DNA of 7,889 bases, taken from positions 1 to 7,889 of the forward strand of contig JAQTSP010000114.1 of NCBI GenBank assembly GCA_028711205.1, given 5' to 3'. Below the pieces are notes generated by a model. It worked only from the letters and a program-made list of their open reading frames with translations. It searched no databases and was not told where the DNA came from. This document shows positions 1 to 6,433 of this stretch, one piece after another. Source of the DNA: Eubacteriales bacterium (GTDB lineage Bacteria; Bacillota; Clostridia; Christensenellales; SZUA-584). Position 1 is the first letter of the stretch, and each line of letters starts with the position of its first letter. A program made the translations under genes and the position numbers.

Positions 1-57
1 ATTCTTATAAAGATCGTGAGTTCCTTTGACGAAATTTCGCAAAATAAAATACTTACT

Positions 58-63
58 GGGAGA
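58..63 (+). promoter_or_regulatory. Ribosome binding site that sets the start of the EAL gene
   Basis: GGGAGA lies 7 nt before the ATG at 71. The reading frame is also open upstream to a TTG at 26, but that codon has no comparable Shine-Dalgarno sequence, so the ATG at 71 is preferred. A TATAAA at 6-11 could be the -10 of the gene's promoter, but its -35 would fall at or beyond the window edge. Confidence 0.6.
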
Positions 64-70
64 AATTATC

Positions 71-1717
71 ATGAGACGTTTTCAGGTGAGTATGAACAAG
101 GTCCTTTTTCCAACAGGAAAAACAAAAATATTATTGCTTATTTTTATTGCGCTTCTGTTGCCGGCTATTTATTATACAGTTTATATTACAGGCGGCATAA
201 AATATGTTTATTCTCATTCCATGTACATCCCGATCCTTCTGGCCGGTATTATCTTTGGTTTAAAAGGCGGAGCGATTGTTGCCCTTGTTGCGGGTATTTT
301 ACTTGGGCCGTTTATACCGATAAATACCATATCAGGGGAACAGCAACTAATAATAAACTGGATTTTTCGTGTGATCATTTTTCTTATCGTCGGTATATTG
401 AGCGGATACTCTTTTGATGTGTTAAGAAAAAAAATAGCCAGAATAACCGAATTGTTGACACATCATCCGGATACTGAAATTCCAAACTCGAGAAGTTTAT
501 CTTTTGATATCAACAACGATACGACAATTGTTATCTCGATCATTGTCAACAATTATAATAATATTATTTGTTCACTGGGCAAGGAGATTTTTGTTGCATT
601 AATGAAAGCGGTATATTTAAGAATAAAGGATGATCTAAAAAAAGCGCAGGTCGTTCAATCTGATTCAAGCAAAATATGGGTGTGTTTAAATGACGATATG
701 GAAAGTTTTGATCCTGAAAGGATTTCAAAGCTGTTAAATGCAGTTTTTATACTCGGCGATATTCCAATGTATTTGGATTTCTCAATGGGTATAGCGTGTT
801 GTTCTGAAAACGAGAGCAGACAAAAATCATTTCAGCAGGCAGATATTGCGGCATATCATGCCAAGCAGAACCATCTGCAATATTCAATTTTTGATGAAAG
901 CCAAATGGCGGTACGAAATAATAACCTTGAGCTTTTAGGGGCGTTCCCAAGAGCGCTGGAGACCAACCAGACAGAGCTTTACTATCAACCAAAAATAAAT
1001 CTGAAGACGAGAGAAATTGTTGGAATTGAGGCATTGATACGCTGGAACCACCCCGTAAGAGGGTTTATGCTTCCGCAAGAATTTATAAAGGCTGTCGAAG
1101 AAACCCAGCTTATCAACCCAATGACCGCATGGGTATTAAACAATGGCCTTTTAATGATAAAAGAGTTCCAAAAAATGGACATGGAGACATCTGTATCGAT
1201 CAATATTTCGGCAAAAAATCTTCAAAACCCGCGTTTTCTGAATCAGGCCATTGGAATCATAAAAGAGCAGAACGTGGCATGCAATTTGATTGAATTTGAG
1301 ATGACAGAGTCATCTTTGATATATGATCCTGAAAAAACCAAAACGCTGTTGCAAAAAATCAGGGATTATCATATTGCCCTGTCAATCGATGATTTTGGTA
1401 CCGGGTACTCTTCTTTGGCATATCTGAGAAGGTTTCCTATTAACGCTGTGAAAATTGATAAGTTCTTTATCCAACAAATGAACACAGACCTTGGGGTTAA
1501 TCATATCGTCCGGGCAGCGATCGATCTTGCACATAACCTTAACCTGACGGTTATTGCAGAGGGCGTGGAAAATTTTGAAACGGAACAAAGTCTCATAAAG
1601 ATGAACTGCGATATGGCACAAGGTTATTATTACACCAGGCCGTTAAACGGCACGGATATTATATCATGGTATCAAGGATACAATACGAAAGCCCGAAAAG
1701 GCATGAGATTTCAATAG
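71..1717 (+). CDS. Membrane-anchored c-di-GMP phosphodiesterase, degenerate GGDEF plus EAL
   Basis: Predicted to hydrolyse cyclic di-GMP to pGpG at the cytoplasmic membrane. From the ATG at 71 the protein has 548 residues. Three hydrophobic stretches (about 17-39, 52-82 and 94-116) form an N-terminal membrane sensor region that may span the membrane four times. Residues about 140-285 look like a GGDEF fold: the late motif DIAAYHAKQN is kept, but DSSKI (from D198) stands where GGDEF should be, so cyclase activity is very unlikely. The EAL domain (about 290-530) keeps every expected catalytic residue: E320 in EAL, N378, E410, D440 and D441 in DDFGTG, K461, E497 in EGVEN, and Q517 in QGYYYTRP. 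From N378 onward the spacing matches well-studied EAL enzymes. I infer an active phosphodiesterase with a GGDEF relic that may bind GTP or act as a regulatory or dimerisation module. The input signal is unknown. It stands alone, with a probable terminator downstream. Confidence 0.93.
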   Translation: MRRFQVSMNKVLFPTGKTKILLLIFIALLLPAIYYTVYITGGIKYVYSHSMYIPILLAGIIFGLKGGAIVALVAGILLGPFIPINTISGEQQLIINWIFRVIIFLIVGILSGYSFDVLRKKIARITELLTHHPDTEIPNSRSLSFDINNDTTIVISIIVNNYNNIICSLGKEIFVALMKAVYLRIKDDLKKAQVVQSDSSKIWVCLNDDMESFDPERISKLLNAVFILGDIPMYLDFSMGIACCSENESRQKSFQQADIAAYHAKQNHLQYSIFDESQMAVRNNNLELLGAFPRALETNQTELYYQPKINLKTREIVGIEALIRWNHPVRGFMLPQEFIKAVEETQLINPMTAWVLNNGLLMIKEFQKMDMETSVSINISAKNLQNPRFLNQAIGIIKEQNVACNLIEFEMTESSLIYDPEKTKTLLQKIRDYHIALSIDDFGTGYSSLAYLRRFPINAVKIDKFFIQQMNTDLGVNHIVRAAIDLAHNLNLTVIAEGVENFETEQSLIKMNCDMAQGYYYTRPLNGTDIISWYQGYNTKARKGMRFQ

Positions 1718-1740
1718 TAAATCGAGATTGGATAGCCAAG

Positions 1741-1773
1741 CAAAGGGACAGGGTGAAGAGGCCTTGTTTTTTT
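1741..1773 (+). terminator. Probable intrinsic terminator of the EAL gene
   Basis: A short stem pairs CAAAGG (1741-1746) with CCTTG (1762-1766), with one bulged A, and is followed directly by seven T residues (1767-1773). It lies just after the stop of the EAL gene. The stem is weak and the loop long, so the T run carries most of the support. Confidence 0.45.
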
Positions 1774-1803
1774 ATAATTTCAAAAAAATGATGATTGTCA
1801 AAC

Positions 1804-1832
1804 TTGAAAAATGACGAAGAAAAATATATATT
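1804..1832 (+). promoter_or_regulatory. Candidate sigma-A promoter for dgkA
   Basis: TTGAAA (1804-1809) and TATATT (1827-1832) are separated by 17 bp. Transcription would start near 1839, giving a leader of about 45 nt before dgkA. The stretch is very AT-rich, so chance matches are likely. Its place between a terminator and a gene supports it. Confidence 0.45.
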
Positions 1833-1883
1833 AATGATAAACAATAAATATTTTATGAAATTTAGTATGCAGGAGATATACAC

Positions 1884-2237
1884 ATGTTTTACCGGTCATT
1901 CAAATACGCCGTAAAAGGGGTCATTAAAACGCTGCGCTCAGAGCGCAACTTCCGTGTGATGATCGTTTGTTTTATGCTTGCCGTCACCGCCGGTATTCTC
2001 CTTGGTCTCTCGGGCATTGAATGGGCGCTCATCTTGTTATGTTGCGGTGGTGTGCTTAGTTTTGAGATGCTGAACACCGCGATTGAATGCGTTGTCGACA
2101 TGGTTCAATCCAACGCTCACCCTTTGGCCGAAAAGGCAAAAGATATCGCTGCCGGTTTTGTGCTTGTTTTTTCGGTGTTTGCCGCTGTGATCGGACTGGT
2201 CGTATTTGTTCCGCATATCATTGCATTGTTTAAATAG
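1884..2237 (+). CDS. dgkA: Undecaprenol/diacylglycerol kinase, DgkA family
   Basis: A small integral membrane kinase of the prokaryotic DAGK family (117 residues, normal length). Gram-positive members mainly phosphorylate undecaprenol, feeding the lipid carrier of cell-wall synthesis, so the likely reaction is ATP plus undecaprenol to undecaprenyl phosphate. Seen in the sequence: SFKYAVKG at the N terminus, SERNFR at 19-24, and the signature FEMLNTAIE with E61, N64 and E68, then D72. These have the spacing of the E. coli DgkA active-site residues E69, N72, E76 and D80. EKAKDIAAG follows at 83-91. Three hydrophobic helices span about 25-42, 45-62 and 90-115. AGGAG at 1871-1875 gives a well-placed start. 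The next gene begins 11 bp after the stop, so the two are probably cotranscribed. Choosing undecaprenol over diacylglycerol is inference from the lineage. Confidence 0.93.
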   Translation: MFYRSFKYAVKGVIKTLRSERNFRVMIVCFMLAVTAGILLGLSGIEWALILLCCGGVLSFEMLNTAIECVVDMVQSNAHPLAEKAKDIAAGFVLVFSVFAAVIGLVVFVPHIIALFK

Positions 2238-2248
2238 AGGAGGCAGCG

Positions 2249-2590
2249 ATGAAAAAAAAGGTGAAAATCGCACTGCAAACCGTGATGATACTGCAGGGCG
2301 TGTTATGGATCGTGTTTGGCATGGCCGGCTTGACGAAGGCGGATATAGGGATGACGGCCGCGTTGTTTGTGATATTGATGCTGGCAAACGGCATCCTCTT
2401 TATCGTGCTTGCGCTGGTAGTCGAAAAGGATATGCTCATATTGAAAATATTTACGGCAATATTCATTTTCGTCAATCTGATACTGACAATAACGGACCAG
2501 GTGGGACTGTTTGACTATTGTGTACTGATCCTTAATATCATGTCGATATCCGGCTGTTTATATTTGTATCTTTCGGCAGAAAAGCAGTAA
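2249..2590 (+). CDS. Small four-helix membrane protein of unknown function
   Basis: I do not recognise this 113-residue protein. It begins with a basic cluster (MKKKVK) and is almost entirely hydrophobic, with four likely membrane helices at about 7-27, 34-58, 61-83 and 88-108, so N and C termini should both face the cytoplasm. No catalytic motif or cysteine pair is evident. Polar or charged residues at helix ends include D32, E59, K60 and D61. The overlapping GAGGAGG at 2238-2243 is an excellent ribosome binding site only 11 bp after dgkA, which supports a real gene in the dgkA transcript. It may have a membrane-lipid or envelope role through that link, but this rests on position alone. Confidence 0.75.
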   Translation: MKKKVKIALQTVMILQGVLWIVFGMAGLTKADIGMTAALFVILMLANGILFIVLALVVEKDMLILKIFTAIFIFVNLILTITDQVGLFDYCVLILNIMSISGCLYLYLSAEKQ

Positions 2591-2664
2591 AATTTCGAAT
2601 CAATAGCGCTGAATTTAACAAAATAGTATACGCCTGCGACAAGGTGAATCAACATAATTTTTTC

Positions 2665-2693
2665 TTGCTTTTTACTGTACTGCATGTTAGAAT
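2665..2693 (+). promoter_or_regulatory. Extended -10 promoter for secG and the downstream block
   Basis: TTGCTT (2665-2670) and TAGAAT (2688-2693) are 17 bp apart, and a TG at 2685-2686 gives an extended -10 element. The predicted start near 2700 leaves a leader of about 24 nt with a perfect AGGAGGT (2713-2719) in front of secG. I see nothing else in the 2591-2664 spacer. Confidence 0.7.
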
Positions 2694-2723
2694 ACCTCTG
2701 CTGTAGATTTTTAGGAGGTAATA

Positions 2724-3107
2724 ATGGACGTTTTAGTACTCGTTATTGAAATAGTACTTTGTTTGTTCTCCGTGTTCATGGTCGCTGTGGTATTGCTGCA
2801 GTCGGGCAAGAGCGCCGGGCTTTCGGGTGATATCGCGGGCGGCGCCGAGACTTTTCTTGGCAAAAGCAAGGCGAAAAGCTATGAAGGCACGTTGAAGAAG
2901 CTAACAAAGGTTGCTGCTGTTGGCATAATGGTACTTGCTGTGGTGCTTGTCCTGATACAGGTGTATTTGCCGGGTGATACCACAGAGTCCGATACGACCA
3001 CTATTGAAGCATCTGCGACGCCTGAGCCGCTGACCGTGCCCGATGATACAGCCAGTGTCATTGAAGAGGATGCGGGCAGTACGGCTACGCAGGACGCGGG
3101 TGAGTGA
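2724..3107 (+). CDS. secG: Preprotein translocase subunit SecG with acidic C-terminal extension
   Basis: SecG is the small accessory subunit of the SecYEG channel and assists protein export across the cytoplasmic membrane. Two membrane helices (about 3-25 and 62-82) flank a cytoplasmic loop with the family motif LLQSGKSAGLSGDIAGGAETFLGK at 24-47, typical of SecG. The core ends near residue 82, the usual full length for the family in Gram-positives. Here a tail of about 45 residues (83-127) follows, rich in Thr, Asp, Glu and Ala and strongly acidic, with no helix or known motif. With the accepted SecG topology this tail would lie outside the cell. The start has an AGGAGGT 4 nt before the ATG. 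Placement before rnr and smpB is a common Firmicutes gene order. Identity is firm; the role of the tail is unknown. Confidence 0.93.
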   Translation: MDVLVLVIEIVLCLFSVFMVAVVLLQSGKSAGLSGDIAGGAETFLGKSKAKSYEGTLKKLTKVAAVGIMVLAVVLVLIQVYLPGDTTESDTTTIEASATPEPLTVPDDTASVIEEDAGSTATQDAGE

Positions 3108-3144
3108 AAACGGTGGAGCGATCATAAAGTGACGGAACGACCTT

Positions 3145-3178
3145 AACGCCTTTCCTGATTTACGGGGAAGGCGTTTTT
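3145..3178 (+). terminator. Strong intrinsic terminator after secG
   Basis: An 11-bp stem (AACGCCTTTCC at 3145-3155 against its complement at 3165-3175, one G-T pair) with a loop of 9 nt runs into a T tract at 3174-3178. It separates secG from rnr, so rnr needs read-through or its own promoter. Confidence 0.85.
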
Positions 3179-3189
3179 GATTCCGGGGT

Positions 3190-3215
3190 CCCCGGCGACG
3201 CAAACGTCGTTGGGG
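3190..3215 (+). repeat. Hairpin in the secG-rnr spacer, first of two
   Basis: CCCCGGCGACG (3190-3200) pairs with CGTCGTTGGGG (3205-3215) around a CAAA loop: 11 bp, two of them G-U. Those two pairs form only in the + strand RNA; in the opposite strand they become A-C mismatches. This suggests selection on an rnr leader transcript, or an inserted palindromic element read in this direction. No T run follows, so it is not a standard terminator. The palindrome CCGGGGTCCCCGG (3183-3195) overlaps its left arm and offers a competing fold. Confidence 0.6.
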
Positions 3216-3227
3216 TGATTGCGGGAT

Positions 3228-3254
3228 CCCCGAAAAGCCATCGGCTTTTGGGGG
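3228..3254 (+). repeat. Hairpin in the secG-rnr spacer, second of two
   Basis: CCCCGAAAAGCC (3228-3239) pairs with GGCTTTTGGGGG (3243-3254) around a 3-nt ATC loop: 11 of 12 positions pair, with one G-G mismatch. It has no T tract. It ends about 23 nt before the rnr ribosome binding site AAGGAG (3277-3282), near enough to influence message stability or translation. A TATATT at 3260-3265 could be a -10 element for rnr, but no -35 is placed correctly. Confidence 0.6.
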
Positions 3255-3287
3255 TAAGATATATTTGCGGCGGAAAAAGGAGAATGA

Positions 3288-5354
3288 ATGGATATTAAGG
3301 AAACAATATTAAAAAAACTGTCATCATACGACAAAAAGGTCGGTTTTGATGAGTTAATAAGCGGGCTTTCCCAAGACCCGGCTGATTTAAGGCATGCTGT
3401 GGGAGAGCTGATCGGCGAAGGGAAGGTGCTGTCATCGAAAAAAGGCAAGCTGTTTTTACCGGGCGTCTTTGGATTATATACGGGCAGGATCGAAGTGAAA
3501 CGAATGGGGTTTGCTTTTTTGCTGGACGATGAAGGCGACATTTTTATTTCGGCGGATAATAAGAAAGGCGCGATGCACGGTGATATGGTCGCCGTCCGGC
3601 TGCTCAGTTCCGCGGAGAGCGACAGAAAAAGAGAGGGTGAAGTTGTCAGCATTATTGAAGAGATACAGCGGCTGATCGTTGGTGAGGTATCGGGTAAGTT
3701 TGTCATACCCGATGACGAGCGGCTGGATGATCTCTATATTCCCCAAAAGAAATTAAATGGCGCAAAGGGTGGCCAGAAGGTCGTTGTGACATTGACAAAA
3801 CGCGCCCAGAGCGGACAAAGCGCCGAGGGAAAGGTTGTCGAGATACTGGGGAAAGCGGGTGTCAGCAGTGTGGAGATGCAAAGTTATATCAGACGGTTTG
3901 GCCTGCCGGAGTCATTTCCCGAGGATGTTGAATATGAGGCGAGAACAGCATCGGAAAGGAAAACAAACCTGAAAAACAGGGAGGATTTTCGCAAACAGAG
4001 TATTTATACGATTGACGGAGAAAGCGCAAAAGACTTGGATGATGCCGTCTCGGTAAAAAAGCTTAAGGCCGGCTATGAGCTTGGCGTGCATATCGCGGAC
4101 GTCACGCATTATGTGGCGGAAGGCACGGCGCTTGACAAGGAAGCGTTTAAAAGAGGCACCAGCGTGTATCTTGCAGACAGGGTGATACCGATGCTGCCGG
4201 AGCCGTTGTCAAACGGCGCCTGCTCGCTGACCGAAGGTAAAGAACGGCTGGCGCTGTCGTGCATCATGGACATAGACGAGAACGGCAAAATCCAGAAATC
4301 TCGGATTGTGGAAAGCGTAATCAGGTCACGGCACAGGATGACATATACAGACGTTAACACGATCTTTGAGGGGAAAGACAAAAAGCTGATCAAAAAATAT
4401 AAAGATATACATGGCGATTTGCTGGAGATGAAGAAACTGGCGGAGCTGCTGCGCCGCCGCCGCGAAGAAAAGGGCAGCATTGATTTTGAGCTTGAAGAGA
4501 CGGCGTTTGAGTATGACGAGCATGGCGGGGTCATCGATGTCAGGCCGCGCCAGAGAGGCGACGCCGAAAAATTGATTGAGGAATTTATGCTTGCGGCTAA
4601 CAGAGCAGTAGCCGAAACATACTTTTGGCGCAAAATACCGTTTGTCTACCGCGTGCACGAGCAGCCGGACGATGAAAAAATAAAGGTATTTGCGGCGTTT
4701 TACGCAAACTTTGGCCATATCAAGGGCAGGGTGGACAATATCCATCCAAAAGTGCTGCAAAACATCTTAAAAGATATCAAAGGCCTGCCGCATGAGAATA
4801 TCGTGAATCAGATCATGCTCCGGTCGCTCAAGAAAGCGGAGTATTCTGCCGGGTGCAAAGGCCATTTCGGCTTGAGTTTTTCATACTATTGCCATTTTAC
4901 GTCGCCGATCAGACGGTATCCGGATCTTGCCGTGCATCGCATCATCAAACATGATATAGGAGGCACACTGACACCGAGATATCTCGGCACGCTTGAGGAA
5001 AAAGTCGACGATATCGCGAGAAACTCGAGTTTGAGAGAGCGGGCTGCGATGGAAGCGGAACGCGCCGTAGACGACATGAAAAAGGCCGAATATATGAAGG
5101 GCAAGGAAGGGAAAACATACGACGGGATCGTCAGCGGCGTACTTAAAAATGTGATTTTTGTGGAGCTTGACAATACGGTTGAGGGTGTGATACCATTATC
5201 ATCCCTACAGGATGATTACTATGTTTACTATGAAAAACTGTACTGCGTGATCGGTGAGCGCACGCGGCGCAAAGTGAGCCTTGGCGACGAGATGCGCATA
5301 CGCGTCAAAAGCGTCAGCGTCTATCCGCCGCGAATTGAGTTCGAGCCTGCATAA
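3288..5354 (+). CDS. rnr: Ribonuclease R, 3'-to-5' exoribonuclease
   Basis: RNase R degrades structured RNA processively from the 3' end and, with tmRNA-SmpB, removes non-stop mRNAs. Length is 688 residues. Domain order: winged-helix N terminus (1-60), cold-shock domain 1 (about 62-105, RMGFAFLL), cold-shock domain 2 (about 118-190), RNB catalytic domain (about 233-555), and S1 RNA-binding domain (about 609-686). The metal-binding aspartates D243, D249, D251 and D252 (DGESAKDLDD) match the spacing of E. coli RNase R D272, D278, D280 and D281. ADRVIPMLPEPLSN and HFTSPIRRYPDLAVHR (R542, R543) are also present. The protein ends right after S1 and lacks the long basic tail of the enterobacterial enzyme, so it is shorter than E. 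coli (813) or B. subtilis (779) RNase R; the catalytic core is complete. The start follows AAGGAG by 5 nt; an ATG 4 nt earlier, in another frame, opens only a 4-residue peptide. The smpB gene starts 14 bp downstream. Confidence 0.97.
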   Translation: MDIKETILKKLSSYDKKVGFDELISGLSQDPADLRHAVGELIGEGKVLSSKKGKLFLPGVFGLYTGRIEVKRMGFAFLLDDEGDIFISADNKKGAMHGDMVAVRLLSSAESDRKREGEVVSIIEEIQRLIVGEVSGKFVIPDDERLDDLYIPQKKLNGAKGGQKVVVTLTKRAQSGQSAEGKVVEILGKAGVSSVEMQSYIRRFGLPESFPEDVEYEARTASERKTNLKNREDFRKQSIYTIDGESAKDLDDAVSVKKLKAGYELGVHIADVTHYVAEGTALDKEAFKRGTSVYLADRVIPMLPEPLSNGACSLTEGKERLALSCIMDIDENGKIQKSRIVESVIRSRHRMTYTDVNTIFEGKDKKLIKKYKDIHGDLLEMKKLAELLRRRREEKGSIDFELEETAFEYDEHGGVIDVRPRQRGDAEKLIEEFMLAANRAVAETYFWRKIPFVYRVHEQPDDEKIKVFAAFYANFGHIKGRVDNIHPKVLQNILKDIKGLPHENIVNQIMLRSLKKAEYSAGCKGHFGLSFSYYCHFTSPIRRYPDLAVHRIIKHDIGGTLTPRYLGTLEEKVDDIARNSSLRERAAMEAERAVDDMKKAEYMKGKEGKTYDGIVSGVLKNVIFVELDNTVEGVIPLSSLQDDYYVYYEKLYCVIGERTRRKVSLGDEMRIRVKSVSVYPPRIEFEPA

Positions 5355-5361
5355 AAGGGAG
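5355..5361 (+). promoter_or_regulatory. Ribosome binding site that supports the TTG start of smpB
   Basis: AAGGGAG starts immediately after the rnr stop codon and ends 7 nt before the TTG at 5369. No in-frame ATG is available nearby, and the protein aligned by eye from this TTG has the usual SmpB N terminus, so TTG is the likely start. Confidence 0.7.
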
Positions 5362-5368
5362 TGGTTTT

Positions 5369-5827
5369 TTGAACGAAGGAATTAAAATATTGATCAAAAA
5401 CAAAAAAGCACGCCACGAATTTTTCATTGAAGAGACTTATGAAGCAGGTGTCGCGCTTGTCGGCAGCGAAGTCAAGTCGATCAGGAGTGCCAAGGCGAAC
5501 ATAAAAGACGCGTTTGTGCGTATTATGGCAGGCGAGGCATATATATATAATATGCACATCAGTCCTTACGAGAAAGGCAGCACATTTAATCAGGATCCCC
5601 TGCGCATTAGAAAGCTGCTGCTGCACAAGAAGGAGATCGTCAAGTTGATGTCGCTGGTGGCGCAAAAAGGGCTGACGCTTGTACCGCTTTCAGTCTATTT
5701 GAAGAAAGGGCGCGTCAAGATGGAGATTGGCGTCGCGCGGGGCAAAAAGCTCTACGATAAACGTGAGGATTTAAAGCGGCGTGATGCTGATCGCCAAAAG
5801 GATATTGCCAGAAAGATGGCAAGGTAA
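5369..5827 (+). CDS. smpB: SsrA-binding protein SmpB
   Basis: SmpB binds the tRNA-like domain of tmRNA and carries it into the A site of stalled ribosomes, where its C-terminal tail occupies the empty mRNA channel. The protein has 152 residues, the usual length. Family motifs in order: KNKKARHEFFIEETYEAGVALVGSEVKSIR at the N terminus (beta-barrel core), then NMHISPYEKG, DPLRIRKLLLHKKEI, GLTLVPLSVYLKKGRVKMEIGVARGKKLYDKRED and a basic tail ending RKMAR. It starts with TTG, which may limit its output relative to rnr, 14 bp upstream. The ssrA gene begins 81 bp after the stop, so the protein and its RNA partner are probably transcribed together. Nothing is missing. Confidence 0.97.
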   Translation: MNEGIKILIKNKKARHEFFIEETYEAGVALVGSEVKSIRSAKANIKDAFVRIMAGEAYIYNMHISPYEKGSTFNQDPLRIRKLLLHKKEIVKLMSLVAQKGLTLVPLSVYLKKGRVKMEIGVARGKKLYDKREDLKRRDADRQKDIARKMAR

Positions 5828-5905
5828 TCACGGGGCCTTTAACGAAGGCTCATTGGGGTGGCTAATCACCGGGGTTCCTAACGAGACAGGACGCGTTGGG
5901 ATGGA
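5825..5905 (+). repeat. Imperfect tandem repeat in the smpB-ssrA spacer
   Basis: Two units begin with TAATCAC (5825-5831 and 5863-5869, 38 bp apart), and the first supplies the smpB stop codon. Both continue with GGGG, then a CTAACGA or TTAACGA block, and both end in a TTGGG(G/A)TGG-like block. Each can form a small hairpin (CCTT/AAGG and TCCT/AGGA), and GGTG/CACC can pair across the unit boundary. No good -35/-10 pair stands at the right distance from the mature tmRNA end, so this stretch is more likely leader of a longer precursor than a promoter. Confidence 0.5.
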
Positions 5906-5908
5906 CAT

Positions 5909-6268
5909 GGGGGCGTATTTGGCTTTCGACGGGGGTTTGCCGGAATTGGATAAGCGGGTCGCAGTCCCGGAATGCTGCGTTAAAAAGCCGGAACTTAAAT
6001 TTAGTTGCAGATAATACTGAACTAGCTTACGCTGCCTAAGGCAGTGTAATGTCTTGCCGGTGTCTCCCTAAACGCCGGGGCCAAGGCATCATTAATTAGG
6101 GGAACCGCCTTTGCAAAGCTTTGAGCAAGGGAAGGGATCATGAAGCTACCGCACGTTTGCCTCGCATAGGGGACCTGCAATGCGGGAAATCTAATGCCTA
6201 TGCTGCACCCGGAGAAAATCCAATGCTGGAACTTTCGGACAGGGGTTCAACTCCCCTCGCCTCCACCA
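5909..6268 (+). ncRNA. ssrA: tmRNA (10Sa RNA), trans-translation
   Basis: Complete one-piece tmRNA of 360 nt. It acts as alanyl-tRNA and as mRNA to rescue stalled ribosomes and tag their products for proteolysis. The 5' GGGGGCG (5909-5915) pairs over seven positions with CGCCTCC (6258-6264), followed by A and an encoded CCA (6265-6268). The third pair is G-U, the alanine identity element. The 5' half of the tRNA-like domain has TTTGGCTTTCGACGGGGGTT near 5918-5937, matching the usual tmRNA start, and the T arm AGGGGTTCAACTCCCCT is at 6241-6257. The resume region TTTAGTT comes right before the tag frame at 6007. The G/C-rich segment after the tag should form the pseudoknots, which I did not fold in detail. 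It follows smpB and is ended by a strong hairpin. The 3' end is a well-known integration site for mobile DNA. Confidence 0.96.
6007..6039 (+). other. tmRNA tag-peptide reading frame, ADNTELAYAA
   Basis: GCA at 6007 is the resume codon, directly after TAGTT, the same place as in E. coli (TAGTC before GCA). The frame encodes Ala-Asp-Asn-Thr-Glu-Leu-Ala-Tyr-Ala-Ala and stops with TAA at 6037-6039. With the alanine from the charged tmRNA the tag on proteins is 11 residues. The end AYAA replaces the common ALAA but keeps the terminal Ala-Ala needed by ClpXP-type proteases. Confidence 0.9.
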
Positions 6269-6293
6269 TGTAATGTTGACAAAATAGATGCAA

Positions 6294-6329
6294 CGCCGAA
6301 AAAGCCCGTAACTACGGGCTTTTTCGGTG
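6294..6329. terminator. Bidirectional terminator between ssrA and the sigma factor operon
   Basis: A perfect 15-bp inverted repeat (6296-6310 against 6313-6327) with a 2-nt spacer contains GCCCGTA, flanked by five A on the left and five T on the right. The T run in the 3' arm of either strand allows termination of both ssrA and the convergent sigma factor operon. One G-T and one C-G pair extend it to 6294-6329. Confidence 0.88.
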
Positions 6330-6334
6330 CTCTG

Positions 6335-6391
6335 GGCTGGTTTCCTGCAAAGTGCGTTTCCGTAGATGCAAAACGAGATAACCAGCCTTTT
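6335..6391. repeat. Long inverted repeat at the boundary with the right-hand region
   Basis: GGCTGGTT (6335-6342) and AACCAGCC (6380-6387) are perfect 8-bp inverted arms, 37 bp apart. Inside them CGTTT and AAACG form a further 5-bp stem. TTTT follows on the + strand. It could be a weak second terminator, a folded RNA or a recombination-site arm. It lies between the tmRNA terminator and the sigma factor gene, with no coding sequence I can support in 6330-6433. Confidence 0.5.
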
Positions 6392-6433
6392 GACAGGATT
6401 TGAACCTTGAGTATTGATAAGGCTGAGGTTAAG

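Noticed and set aside
26..70. TTG at 26 as start of the EAL protein
   Set aside because: Possible but not preferred: the ATG at 71 has GGGAGA at good distance and the extra 15 residues add no recognised element.
3143..3706. 187-codon - strand open frame opposite rnr and its leader
   Set aside because: It lies opposite the conserved cold-shock domains of RNase R and crosses the spacer hairpins; Ser/Pro-rich composition is typical of an antisense shadow.
4109..4633. 174-codon - strand open frame opposite the RNase R catalytic domain
   Set aside because: Ser-rich antisense shadow of a strongly conserved coding region, with no family motif.
6276..6281. TTGACA, a perfect -35 box just after ssrA
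   Set aside because: At 17 bp spacing the -10 position reads AAAAAG inside the terminator stem, so no promoter is supported.
6194..6403. Small + strand open frame across the tmRNA 3' end and the terminator
   Set aside because: It is translated from the tRNA-like domain and a perfect hairpin, has no ribosome binding site, and duplicates RNA features that explain the sequence fully.
6396..6406. A tRNA gene on the - strand suggested by GGTTCAAATCC
   Set aside because: Only the T-loop consensus is present. The T stem pairs over about three positions and no acceptor, D or anticodon arm can be built around it.
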